Assembly (NCBI GenBank): GCA_964387865.1
Contig: CAYLXC010000001.1
Span: 1 to 64,000, forward strand
Reading direction: 5' to 3'
Origin: CAYLXC01 sp964387865
GTDB taxonomy: Bacteria > Patescibacteriota > Microgenomatia > Daviesbacterales > UBA10151
DNA: 64,000 bases
The notes under the pieces were generated by a model. The model did no database searches and had not been told where the DNA came from. It was given only the letters and a program-made list of their open reading frames with translations. Below are positions 48,515 through 56,912 of the stretch, piece after piece. Within the stretch, counting starts at the first letter, position 1. Every line of letters begins with the position of its first letter. The position numbers and the translations under genes were made by a program.

Positions 48515-48970
48515 TTAAAATTTATTTTCTAAATCTGTAATCTTTTCAATCCTTCTAACATGCCTTTCTTCTCCAGTAAAAGGAATTTCCAGAAACATTT
48601 TCACTGCCTCGAAAGCTTCTTTCTCTGTTAAAAATCTTGCTCCTAATGAAAATATATTCGCATCATTATGTTTCCTGCTTAATTTAATAATATCCATGGA
48701 TCCACCATAATAAACAGCCGCCCGAACTAGTGGAAATTTATTTGCTACAATTGCCTCGCCCTGACCTGAACCACCTAAAACAATTGCTTTATCTCCAGGA
48801 TTTTTTGAAACAGCTTCTGCAGCTTTGCTTATAAAATCAGGGTAATCATCATCTTTGTCAAATGTGTTTGCTCCCATATCTTCTACCTCATATCCTTCAC
48901 TTTTCAAAAACTCTTTAACTTTTTCTTTTAACTCAAACCCCGCATGATCTGAAGCTAGAAAAATTTTCAT
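48515..48970 (-). CDS. rpiB: Ribose-5-phosphate isomerase B
   Basis: Isomerises ribose-5-phosphate and ribulose-5-phosphate. ASDHAGFELKEKVKEFL at the N-terminus with phosphate-binding Asp-His, GGSGQGEAIVANKFP containing the anion hole (the usual catalytic Cys before this loop reads as Gly-Gly-Ser here), and SRKHNDANIFSLGARFL are seen. 151 residues, normal for RpiB. Its start overlaps the glutaredoxin stop by 4 bp. Confidence 0.93.
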   Translation of the reverse strand: MKIFLASDHAGFELKEKVKEFLKSEGYEVEDMGANTFDKDDDYPDFISKAAEAVSKNPGDKAIVLGGSGQGEAIVANKFPLVRAAVYYGGSMDIIKLSRKHNDANIFSLGARFLTEKEAFEAVKMFLEIPFTGEERHVRRIEKITDLENKF

Positions 48971-49218
48971 GTTAATCCTAATGCCTCATTAAGCTTTGCT
49001 TGATCAAAACCTAAAATTTTTACCATGGTTCCATCATCTTTTGTAATTTCAGTAAAAGGTACTCCCATTTGTCCTGATTCCTCAATCATCCTTTTTGCAG
49101 CTTCCGTATCATGATCTACAAAGATAGCATCATATTTTATGCTCTTAGCATCTAAATATTCTGACTCTAATTTGCAATAAGGACAGGTTGTAGTTTTGTA
49201 TATTGTTATTTTTGCCAA
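48967..49218 (-). CDS. Glutaredoxin-family protein
   Basis: An 83-residue thioredoxin-fold protein with the active site TTCPYCKLE (CPYC, residues 12-15) and the cis-Pro in GVPFTEI. The start is TTG with a full Shine-Dalgarno (AAGGAGGTG) about 8 bp before. It leads the rpiB operon with a 4-bp overlap. Confidence 0.92.
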   Translation of the reverse strand: MAKITIYKTTTCPYCKLESEYLDAKSIKYDAIFVDHDTEAAKRMIEESGQMGVPFTEITKDDGTMVKILGFDQAKLNEALGLT

Positions 49219-49277
49219 TCTAACACACCTCCTTTTAATTATTTTACCACGATTATCTTTGATATATTTTATACTAG

Positions 49278-49307
49278 TTGACTAAGAGTTAAGTAACATG
49301 ATATAAA
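49278..49307 (+). promoter_or_regulatory. Promoter of a short transcript
   Basis: TTGACT, 18-bp spacer, TATAAA. Start predicted at about 49314 in the intergenic region between the glutaredoxin and MFS genes. Confidence 0.55.
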
Positions 49308-49313
49308 AATTTC

Positions 49314-49366
49314 TGCTTGCTGAAAAGTAAGTTTTCAAGAAAACTCGCCTCGTGCGAGTTTTTTTG
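49314..49366 (+). ncRNA. Putative small RNA with two hairpins
   Basis: After the promoter the transcript would contain AGTTTTCAAGAAAACT (hairpin) and AACTCGCCTCGTGCGAGTT with a run of T (terminator). No ATG-led frame is present and the next plus-strand gene is 1.7 kb away. About 52 nt; function unknown. Confidence 0.45.
49342..49366 (+). terminator. Rho-independent terminator
   Basis: AACTCGC/GCGAGTT with a 5-nt loop followed by seven T. Confidence 0.8.
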
Positions 49367-49385
49367 TGTTTCGATTTCTACTCAG

Positions 49386-49426
49386 CACAAAAAAATACTG
49401 AGCGTAGTCGAATGTATTTTTTTGTG
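49386..49426 (-). terminator. Bidirectional terminator-like hairpin after the MFS gene
   Basis: CACAAAAAAATAC and GTATTTTTTTGTG form a perfect 13-bp inverted repeat around TGAGCGTAGTCGAAT, 7 bp after the MFS stop. The A/T runs on both arms suit termination on either strand. Confidence 0.6.
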
Positions 49427-49432
49427 GGTTAA

Positions 49433-50671
49433 CTACTTTATTATCTTATCAGATTTAGGTTTTTCGCGGCGTGCCAATAAGATAAATGGCAGTGCCATAA
49501 TCTGAAAAACTGCCCCACCCATATATGATGCTGAATAGCTGTAAACATCAGCAATTTTACCAAGTGTAGGCTGAATGACAACCCCTCCTGATGAACCCAT
49601 CAAGGAATCAAATGATAATACTGTTGCTCTCTGTTTTGATGGAATCAAATCATTTAGGTATGCCTGACGAATTGGCATCCTGGATGCAAATAACAACCCC
49701 CATATAACAAGTAGTCCGACAGCTATCGGGAAACTGTTTGTAATTCCAATACTTAATATTACTAAACTATTAATCGAAATAATTGTTGCCAGTGCTGAAA
49801 TTCTACTTTTGAAGATTCGCTTAAGATATGGAACAGCAAACCCTCCTGCAATCTGAGCACCTGCAACAATTGCTGCTGCGAGCCCTGCTACGCCATATGC
49901 ATTTGGGTCACCATAAAGATTTAAAAGATGTGGCTGCATGGCATAAAAGGCATAAAAGCTTAAGCCAACGCTAAACGGAGCCTCAAGCATTACCCAACGG
50001 ATGGCCGGCCTTCTCATACCAATGTTTAACGAAGTTGTAAAAATATTTTTCATATCTCTTAATACCCTTTTACTTCTTTTTGGAGTAAAACCCAAATCCT
50101 TCATAAAAAGAAAAGCGATAATAAATGTAATTCCCAAAAGGAGTGCACGCAAAATATAAGGCACGCCCAAATTGGATGCCTGAGCAACAAGTCCACCCCC
50201 AACAGAACCTGCAAGCATAGCAATACCCATTACTTTTTGCCCGTTGGCAAATACCGATTCCAAATTTCCCTTAAAATTGGTAAATTTCAGTGCATCAACT
50301 AACCATGCCTCGGTAGCACCTGAAAAAAAGGTAAATCCAAGTCCTAGAAGTACAGAGATGAGAGCCCAGCCCCAGAATGGCGCATGAACTTGCCAGGCCA
50401 GGAAATAAAGAATTGTTGATGCACCTAAAGTCAAAGTTCCCAACATATAAGAAATCCTTCTCCCAAAAGTATCCGCAACTATCCCCGTTGGAACTTCAAA
50501 AATAACCTGTCCTGCAGTAAAAAAAGCATTTGCAGCAAATGCTTCAAGGTTACTTAAACCTGCATCCAAAAGAAAAAGTGTATTTACACCCCAAATAAAA
50601 GAAGCAGCCAGTGTACTCAAAAGAGTCAAAGTTAGATATACCTTTTGGATGCTTTGAGGTTTTTGTCCCAT
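49433..50671 (-). CDS. Major facilitator superfamily transporter
   Basis: A 412-residue protein with twelve hydrophobic segments and the MFS loop 2-3 motif as GIVADTFGRRISYMLG (about residue 63). The second half repeats the pattern more weakly (SRMPIRQAYLNDLIP near helix 10). Substrate unknown; it resembles drug/metabolite exporters. The gene is transcribed alone. Confidence 0.9.
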   Translation of the reverse strand: MGQKPQSIQKVYLTLTLLSTLAASFIWGVNTLFLLDAGLSNLEAFAANAFFTAGQVIFEVPTGIVADTFGRRISYMLGTLTLGASTILYFLAWQVHAPFWGWALISVLLGLGFTFFSGATEAWLVDALKFTNFKGNLESVFANGQKVMGIAMLAGSVGGGLVAQASNLGVPYILRALLLGITFIIAFLFMKDLGFTPKRSKRVLRDMKNIFTTSLNIGMRRPAIRWVMLEAPFSVGLSFYAFYAMQPHLLNLYGDPNAYGVAGLAAAIVAGAQIAGGFAVPYLKRIFKSRISALATIISINSLVILSIGITNSFPIAVGLLVIWGLLFASRMPIRQAYLNDLIPSKQRATVLSFDSLMGSSGGVVIQPTLGKIADVYSYSASYMGGAVFQIMALPFILLARREKPKSDKIIK

Positions 50672-51037
50672 TCATATATTCTATCAGGTATTCAAAAACT
50701 TACCAGCCATGTATTCCAGTTTCTACGGACGGTCCTAAGAAAGCTTTCTGTAACATTCTAAACTAAGCATAAATTTTAGTGAGCTGAGCACTCCGGTCTA
50801 GAACCTTTGTGTCACTATAGTCATTGTATCATTTCGAGGCTAAATGAGACAAATGAGACACTATAAAAAGGAATGTCTCATTTCCCAAGAAGTTATCCCA
50901 TAGTTATTTATATAGTAAAAAATCCACAACTAATAAAATCTATTTCCCTACAAACCAACTCACCACTTAAACCCCAAATATAAAACCAAACTTAAGTTAT
51001 AGTTGAAATGCTGCTAGTCTTGAGATAGTATTTACGC
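50672..51037. other. Intergenic region, 366 bp
   Basis: AT-rich region with no gene visible. It holds an inverted repeat AAATGAGACA...TGTCTCATTT (about 50842-50883) and, at its end, the promoter of the next gene. Confidence 0.5.
51003..51031 (+). promoter_or_regulatory. Promoter of the 342-aa hypothetical gene
   Basis: TTGAAA, 17-bp spacer, TAGTAT, then 6 bp to the ATG at 51038: transcription would begin at the start codon. Confidence 0.7.
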
Positions 51038-52066
51038 ATGACAGAAGTTATAGTTAGCCCGCCACCAGTATTTGACTTTGAAAAAGCGTTGCTGGCTAAA
51101 GAAACTACAGGAAAGGAAGGTTATAAAGACTTGCCTAATGTAAGAGCTGCTGGTAATTTGTGGTTATATAACAGCCCAGCTGAAAGATGGCCTGCTGTTT
51201 TGAGAAAACTAGATGTTTTAAGACAAGCAGAAAAGTCTGTGTCTGGGCCGGATAACCCACTCCCGACAATCGGCTGGGAGGTAGAAATCCCCAGAAAGCC
51301 ATTCCAGACTTCCAGAGCTGGAATGTATGCATTATTCTTTGATTTTATGGGTTTACCACGGAATAAGAATCATACTTCCATCGTTCCTGGTGACACCCCA
51401 TCTACCTCCCCATTCTTCTGGGAGTTTTCTACAGCACCTGCTTACAGTGCGGTAGTTGCTAACAGAACCTTATGTGAGTTAATAAAAGGTGGATTTATTC
51501 CTTATCTTGAGGGTCCTGCCACAGCCTTAGATAGGCGTAACCTGCTGGATGATAAACTGGTATCCTTACACATTAATCTGGGTATTCCTTCTTGGCTATT
51601 TAATAGACCTAGGGAGGGAGCTATTGATTCACAAGAAGATGCTGTACTTTTAGCATCTGGTTTTGAGTTTGCCTATACTTCACCTGAACGGTTTACTCAC
51701 CGTTCGCAAACTTCAGTGGTAGTTTCTAAGCCAGCGGAGCAAACAGCTAAAAACAATGACCCTCAAGCTTACAGATTAGAACTAAAAGCATTCGAAGTTG
51801 GAAGTGCTAATACCTATCGTCTAATGGAAGAAATACAGTTGGCTACAGCAGCTACCTTTAGTGCCATGGCTGATCGTGATCTTCCACTTACTACGGTTTG
51901 GCAGAAGACCAAAAGCAGAATCCAAGCAGTCTATAAGAAATATTATCTTGAACCCAATATGATAATTAATAGGACTGCAGCAGACAAAGTTAGAGATGAT
52001 GATGTTCAAAGGGACTTAAGACAAATTTTAACTGATGCTGCTCATCAAGTCAGGTTAGAGCTGTAA
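51038..52066 (+). CDS. Hypothetical protein, amidoligase-like features
   Basis: A 342-residue soluble protein. TIGWEVEIPRKPF, FFWEFSTAPAYSA and VSLHINLGIP follow the order of blocks in COOH-NH2 (amidoligase) enzymes related to glutamine synthetase (GxExE, E(I/F)(S/V)xP, HxHxg). The match is by pattern only and residues differ. No membrane segment. It begins a plus-strand run of three hypothetical genes. Confidence 0.45.
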   Translation: MTEVIVSPPPVFDFEKALLAKETTGKEGYKDLPNVRAAGNLWLYNSPAERWPAVLRKLDVLRQAEKSVSGPDNPLPTIGWEVEIPRKPFQTSRAGMYALFFDFMGLPRNKNHTSIVPGDTPSTSPFFWEFSTAPAYSAVVANRTLCELIKGGFIPYLEGPATALDRRNLLDDKLVSLHINLGIPSWLFNRPREGAIDSQEDAVLLASGFEFAYTSPERFTHRSQTSVVVSKPAEQTAKNNDPQAYRLELKAFEVGSANTYRLMEEIQLATAATFSAMADRDLPLTTVWQKTKSRIQAVYKKYYLEPNMIINRTAADKVRDDDVQRDLRQILTDAAHQVRLEL

Positions 52067-52096
52067 ACTTACTAGCCTGAAGTATAGAAAGACAAA

Positions 52097-52423
52097 ATGA
52101 CTGAAATAGTTCCGAATAATCCTATTGAACTGCAACAAAGACTGGCTGCCTCAGGACTCGAAAACGCCCAGCTCCATAATCAAGTTGGTGAACAAGGTGA
52201 TACCATTATTCAACTTAGAAGAACAATTCATGGAAAGGATGCCATTATTAAGACATTAAAAGATGTTCTTGGACATGATGAAGCTGTTGATCAACTCTCA
52301 GCAGCAAATGCCACTATTGTTGAAGCTGAGTTTGACACACATCATACTTTAAGCATGAGAGGTGTCTTTAGACAGATAATTAAATCCTACAGACAACTTC
52401 GTATTACCACTGCGATAGAGTAA
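52097..52423 (+). CDS. Small coiled-coil protein
   Basis: A 108-residue protein. Residues about 12-60 are helical with Leu/Ile heptads (LQQRLAASGLENAQLHNQVGE...), the rest an acidic and basic helix pair. It follows the 342-aa gene by 30 bp. Function unknown. Confidence 0.5.
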   Translation: MTEIVPNNPIELQQRLAASGLENAQLHNQVGEQGDTIIQLRRTIHGKDAIIKTLKDVLGHDEAVDQLSAANATIVEAEFDTHHTLSMRGVFRQIIKSYRQLRITTAIE

Positions 52424-52497
52424 AAGATTATAATTGCAAAGAGCCCTATTTAGATGAAGTTACATTAATTAAATCACTTTTCCGCTATATTAATTTT

Positions 52498-52746
52498 ATG
52501 TATATGGCACATCCTCAGGTATTAAATTTTACTGAAGGTATCAGGCAGAGTATGGAAGATTACAGAAAAATTAGAGACCAAGTATTACTTCATCAAGATA
52601 TAGATCCTGACACTAAACCAATGGATCTCAGGGATTATGCAAGGTATGCCCTAAAAGATGGAGGTATGGATCAAAAGAGACAACTTATACAGTTATTTAA
52701 CACCCAGCTGTACATAAAAGACAAAACTATAATCTCCAAAGCTTAA
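52498..52746 (+). CDS. Small hypothetical protein
   Basis: An 82-residue protein with helical, charged segments (MEDYRKIRDQVLLHQDIDPD). It shares the wording 'DKTIISKA' / 'KDAIIKTL' style helix ends with the previous protein but I see no clear homology. Function unknown. Confidence 0.42.
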   Translation: MYMAHPQVLNFTEGIRQSMEDYRKIRDQVLLHQDIDPDTKPMDLRDYARYALKDGGMDQKRQLIQLFNTQLYIKDKTIISKA

Positions 52747-52876
52747 ACAAAGAATGTCCAAAGAGTAAGTTTCCTGAATAACAGGAGTGTGGTACGAATC
52801 TTTAATCAAAAATGTGGAGATTAGCAAGACCTATCAACCTATTCTAGAGACTACGGTCACAGGGTGTCCAATTGTG

Positions 52877-52947
52877 CTGCGGGACTAGGATTTGAACCTA
52901 GATTAACGGATCCAGAGTCCGCTGTGCTACCGTTACACCATCCCGCA
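52877..52947 (-). tRNA. tRNA-Gln(CTG)
   Basis: Minus-strand cloverleaf with acceptor TGCGGGA/TCCCGCA, D-arm GGTGTAACGGTAGCAC, anticodon stem GCGGA/TCCGT around the loop CTCTGGA (anticodon CTG, Gln), and T-arm CTAGGTTCAAATCCTAG. No CCA is encoded, so it is added afterwards. Confidence 0.93.
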
Positions 52948-52983
52948 ATATATGAGAATTTTACCAAATTATGAATCGAGAAA

Positions 52984-53334
52984 CTAATGAGGAAATTTTT
53001 TGAGGCCCCAGCCTATTACCACAACTGCAGCTGAAAAAAGACCCAATGAAAGGATAGGAAAACCTGTGTTTGGTAAAGTCTGGGCGCTGCCTTGCATCCT
53101 TTGGGCAATCGTGTTAAATGCTGACTGAGAAGTCGGGGAAGGAGAAACAGTTGCTGTATCCTGCCCCAAAACAGAAGGAGAAGGTGAAAGAGAACCTTCA
53201 ACAGATATTTCTTGAGGCTGCGTTTGAGTAGTACTATTTGTAAATAATCTTCCGCTAATTAAAAAATATCCAACAGCAACAGCTGCTAAAATTAACCCGA
53301 TAGTAACAAGCCTAATCCATCTTGGATCATCCAT
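52984..53334 (-). CDS. Small membrane protein with C-terminal LPNTG sorting-type signal
   Basis: A 116-residue protein with an N-terminal hydrophobic helix (about residues 8-26), a Ser/Pro/Thr/Gln-rich middle, then LPNTGF, a second helix (PILSLGLFSAAVVVIGWGL) and a short basic tail KKFPH. That order is the classic sortase signal, yet it also has a full N-terminal anchor. No sortase gene lies in the window. Confidence 0.7.
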   Translation of the reverse strand: MDDPRWIRLVTIGLILAAVAVGYFLISGRLFTNSTTQTQPQEISVEGSLSPSPSVLGQDTATVSPSPTSQSAFNTIAQRMQGSAQTLPNTGFPILSLGLFSAAVVVIGWGLKKFPH

Positions 53335-53426
53335 GAGCGCAATTCTACCATGATCCTATAAGATATGCAATAGTTCCCTCACATCCAGACTTGACATACT
53401 TCTGAAACTAGGTCTTACTGATTATA

Positions 53427-55082
53427 ATGGCCAAATTAAATCAAAGAGCTGCTGCCCATATTCTTCTTCTTGTAACAGCAATAGGCATTATTGCATTAAC
53501 TCTGGTTACTAATACATTCTCTTTTAAGGACAAACTATTCTCCCAGCTTTTTCCCAAATCTAAATCATTCGCATCACAATTGTATGAATCTACTCCTCTA
53601 AATGAATTATCCATGTACCCTAAAGCAAGTAATAATATTCAGTTATTTGCCTATTTTGGGGTAAATAAATTCCAACAAAACGTTCCTCAATTCGTCAAGG
53701 ATTATCTGGCAAAAGAAATGGACTTTTTTTTATTTGATTTCCAACATGATTACCCCTGCATTGATAGTGGAAATTACGATTTTCCCTGTCCAAACAATAA
53801 TTATAATTTTTCAGGGCTTTGGAATTTAACAAGCGATCTTAAAGCGATTTTACCCAACAAATTAAAAGTTATTATTCATGGCTGCGAAGCATTTGGGAAT
53901 CACCCCTGGTGCCCCTCTTTTCCAATACTTACTGATAATGACATTATGCACAACAAAGATAGTTCTATTAAAAGGTATATCTTAGGTTCAAGACTTTTTA
54001 ATGTAAATAATCCCACAACCAGAGATAAGATTGCTTTGTATTGGAGAGATACATTTAATACAAAAAATGTAGATGGAGTTGTTTTTGATTCATTTAATCC
54101 TGATCAGGCAGCCTCACTTGGCAGGGGGTCCTGTTTGGATGATACTTGCGACACCACTATTAATCCTGCGTCATTTATTACTGATCGGGCCGAATTCCAA
54201 AGCTGTTTGGAAGGACCTTGCGAAACTTATGATTTTTGGACAGAAAGGATGGGAGCATTTGGAAGGGAAACTATGAATTCCTCTCCTGGAAGAGAAGTTA
54301 TATATAATGGTTTCTCACTGGATCCAAATTCAAAATACGGTCCTTACAACAGTAATTTTACGGATTACTTCACAGGAGCTTTAATTGAATATCCCCAGGA
54401 AATGATATTTAGCCCGGAAAAGTTTAAAAACTACTTGGACGCCATTAATTATATTCTGAACAAAGGCAAAAAATTATTCATTATTTTTCAGCCTCAGCTA
54501 TCAAGCATCCCCTCATTAAATATCAATTTGAATTTGGAAAGATTTTTCCTTGCAACTTATCTTCTGCTTCAAAAGAATTCTTATACTTTTTTTAGCTACC
54601 ATCCGGGAGAACCATATAGATTGGATTCTTCGGAATGGCTTTATTTTTATAAAGACTGGAATTTGGATTTTGGTACACCTTTAGATTTCTACAGAAGTGT
54701 AAACTCGCCTGATTTATATTACCGCCAATATAGCAATGGCTATGCAGTTGTTAACTCATCAGATTTTTCTGTAAACTTTCCGTTCCCGCCGGGTGAATGG
54801 CGTGAGTGGGATCCTTATGATAGTTCAAAAGGTGTTAGCGGATCAACAGCAATACCACCTAAAACTGGAAAATTTTTCTTTGAAGCTTCCAAGTTCCCAA
54901 CTCCTTCCCCTACTCCCCCACCCAAGATAGGCGATATAAATGGGGATGGGGCTGTAAATGTAGTGGATTTCTCGATTCTATTATCTAAATGGAATACAGC
55001 AGATATAGGTGCTGATTTAAATGGAGACGGAATAGTTAATGTAGTTGATTTCTCAATCCTTTTATCTAATTGGGGGACATAG
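53427..55082 (+). CDS. Membrane-anchored GHL15-like glycoside hydrolase with dockerin
   Basis: A 551-residue protein with an N-terminal helix (HILLLVTAIGIIALTLV) and a linker. The large domain resembles the hypothetical glycosyl hydrolase GHL15 family (KVIIHGCEAFGN, DKIALYWRDTFNTKNVDGVVFDSFNPD with acidic residues, LFIIFQPQLSS). A Pro/Ser linker follows, then a type I dockerin (about residues 495-551) made of two Ca-binding loops, DINGDGAVNVVDFSILL and DLNGDGIVNVVDFSILL. It probably stays attached to the outer face of the membrane and could dock to a cohesin, none of which is in the window. Starts 26 bp after a TTGACA. Confidence 0.78.
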   Translation: MAKLNQRAAAHILLLVTAIGIIALTLVTNTFSFKDKLFSQLFPKSKSFASQLYESTPLNELSMYPKASNNIQLFAYFGVNKFQQNVPQFVKDYLAKEMDFFLFDFQHDYPCIDSGNYDFPCPNNNYNFSGLWNLTSDLKAILPNKLKVIIHGCEAFGNHPWCPSFPILTDNDIMHNKDSSIKRYILGSRLFNVNNPTTRDKIALYWRDTFNTKNVDGVVFDSFNPDQAASLGRGSCLDDTCDTTINPASFITDRAEFQSCLEGPCETYDFWTERMGAFGRETMNSSPGREVIYNGFSLDPNSKYGPYNSNFTDYFTGALIEYPQEMIFSPEKFKNYLDAINYILNKGKKLFIIFQPQLSSIPSLNINLNLERFFLATYLLLQKNSYTFFSYHPGEPYRLDSSEWLYFYKDWNLDFGTPLDFYRSVNSPDLYYRQYSNGYAVVNSSDFSVNFPFPPGEWREWDPYDSSKGVSGSTAIPPKTGKFFFEASKFPTPSPTPPPKIGDINGDGAVNVVDFSILLSKWNTADIGADLNGDGIVNVVDFSILLSNWGT

Positions 55083-55124
55083 AAAGTTGACTTTAATCCC
55101 AACTTAGCTGTTAATTAAACTAGA

Positions 55125-56912
55125 GTGAATAAATTAAATCAGGCAGGTGCTTCTCATATACTCATTCTTGTTGCTGTTGTAGGCTTTCTCTTTTTTCTAC
55201 TAATATCCAACGCTTTCGACTTTAAAGATAAACTTTTTAGCAATTTATTCCCTAAACCTCCATCACATGCAGTTTCTCCATATAAAATCGGTGCCTATTA
55301 TTTTGGTATGTGGTCATCTACAGATACTGTACCGGATCATCTGGATAATGTTGAAAGAGTTTATGGAAGACGAGATCTGTGGGGAGGAGTAAAAGACTTT
55401 TATGGTTTAGAGCCGGGAATCCCAAAAGATACCAGAGGCTGGACCGGAGATTTTTCTCATCTCAAACCGGAAATTGGATACTATGATTACAGTATTTCTG
55501 GTCCTACTATTCTAGAACAACAAATAATTCAGGCTAAACAAAACGGGTTAAGTTTTTTTAATTTTTACTGGTATTGGGATTCCACATATAAAAAAGAATT
55601 TCTTAGCAGTGGAATAAATTCTTTCTTGCAAGCAACCAATAAAAATCAGCTGCAGTTTATGATTTCAATTGCAGCTCATCCTTGGTGTAATGGCCCTACA
55701 TGCCTATCAATACCTCTTCAGGATGGAGTGCAAACTACTCAAATTATTGTGGATAAATATTTCTCTCAACCAAATTATCTTAAAACTCAAAATGGAAGAC
55801 CGATTATATTTATACTTGACTCACGAGGTATGTATGGAGGAACAATACAAGATACTCAAGACTATATTTCCCTTTTAAAACTAACTTCACAAAACAGATT
55901 AGGTGTTGAACCAATTGTGCTGATTTCCGTTGAAAATCCAGATGCCAGATCAATTACTAATACTGATGGATATTCTTGCGTAGCCACCTATATTCAACCT
56001 TCTGGAGCACAATCATATCAATATTATCTTGATAATTTTACAAACCATTTTGCAACTTTCACTGATAAACCGCTCATGCCATGTTTTGTGAGTAACTTTG
56101 ATGAACGTCCAAGGCAAGATATATCAATAACAGATAGGAACCAAATACGATATTTTAGTGATTTTTCAGAAACACTTTTTAGGGATGGGGTTACTCGGGT
56201 TAAACAATACATGGATTCCCAAACAAATGAACTTAGTAAGATATTAACAATTTATGCATGGAATGAATGGCATGAAGGTGGAATAATAGAGCCTAATGTG
56301 AGAGATAAAAATAAAAGGTTAAGCATAATAGCTGAAACATTTAGCTTAACAACAAACCCTATCGGTACTTTTGATCTTGCAAACTGCTCCTTAATAGAAG
56401 GCTGGACCTGTGATGCTGATGATTATAATGCTACGTTGAATGTTCACCTTTACAAGGATGGGCCCTATGGAAGTGGGATATTCATCGCATCAACATCTGC
56501 AAATATTACAAGGGAGCCAGCTGTTGGAAGTTCTTGTGGAGGAAATCCCAATCATGGATTTTCTTATGTAACACCACCCTCACTAATGGATAGCCAGCCG
56601 CATACAATTTATGCATATGGTATAGATATCCCTTCCGGAACTAATTCCATTCTAAATGGTAATCCTAAAACTATTCAGTGTAATCCCACTCCCTCACCTA
56701 CCCCAACCCCAAGTCCTTCCCCATCTCCTACTCCTACCCCTACTCCACCTCCTAAGACTGGGGATATTAATGGAGATGGATCCGTAAATGTAGTTGATTT
56801 CTCGATCCTTTTATCTAAATGGAACACATCAGATTCTGCATCTGATCTAAATGGAGATGGGATAGTTAATGTAGTAGATTTTTCTATACTTCTATCTAAC
56901 TGGGGGACGTAA
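55125..56912 (+). CDS. Membrane-anchored WbsX/GH99-like protein with dockerin
   Basis: A 595-residue protein starting with GTG. The anchor helix HILILVAVVGFLFFLLIS and 'FKDKLFSNLFPKP' match the preceding protein, showing paralogous N-termini. The catalytic-type domain resembles WbsX/GH99-like barrels (KIGAYYFGMW, ILEQQIIQAKQNGLSFFNFYWYW, YAWNEWHEGGIIEPN). A Cys-containing beta domain (about 420-540) and a Pro-rich linker (many PTPSP repeats) follow, then a two-loop dockerin nearly identical to that of the previous gene. Together they suggest a surface polysaccharide-degrading pair. Overlaps the convergent gltX by 17 bp. Confidence 0.78.
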   Translation: MNKLNQAGASHILILVAVVGFLFFLLISNAFDFKDKLFSNLFPKPPSHAVSPYKIGAYYFGMWSSTDTVPDHLDNVERVYGRRDLWGGVKDFYGLEPGIPKDTRGWTGDFSHLKPEIGYYDYSISGPTILEQQIIQAKQNGLSFFNFYWYWDSTYKKEFLSSGINSFLQATNKNQLQFMISIAAHPWCNGPTCLSIPLQDGVQTTQIIVDKYFSQPNYLKTQNGRPIIFILDSRGMYGGTIQDTQDYISLLKLTSQNRLGVEPIVLISVENPDARSITNTDGYSCVATYIQPSGAQSYQYYLDNFTNHFATFTDKPLMPCFVSNFDERPRQDISITDRNQIRYFSDFSETLFRDGVTRVKQYMDSQTNELSKILTIYAWNEWHEGGIIEPNVRDKNKRLSIIAETFSLTTNPIGTFDLANCSLIEGWTCDADDYNATLNVHLYKDGPYGSGIFIASTSANITREPAVGSSCGGNPNHGFSYVTPPSLMDSQPHTIYAYGIDIPSGTNSILNGNPKTIQCNPTPSPTPTPSPSPSPTPTPTPPPKTGDINGDGSVNVVDFSILLSKWNTSDSASDLNGDGIVNVVDFSILLSNWGT

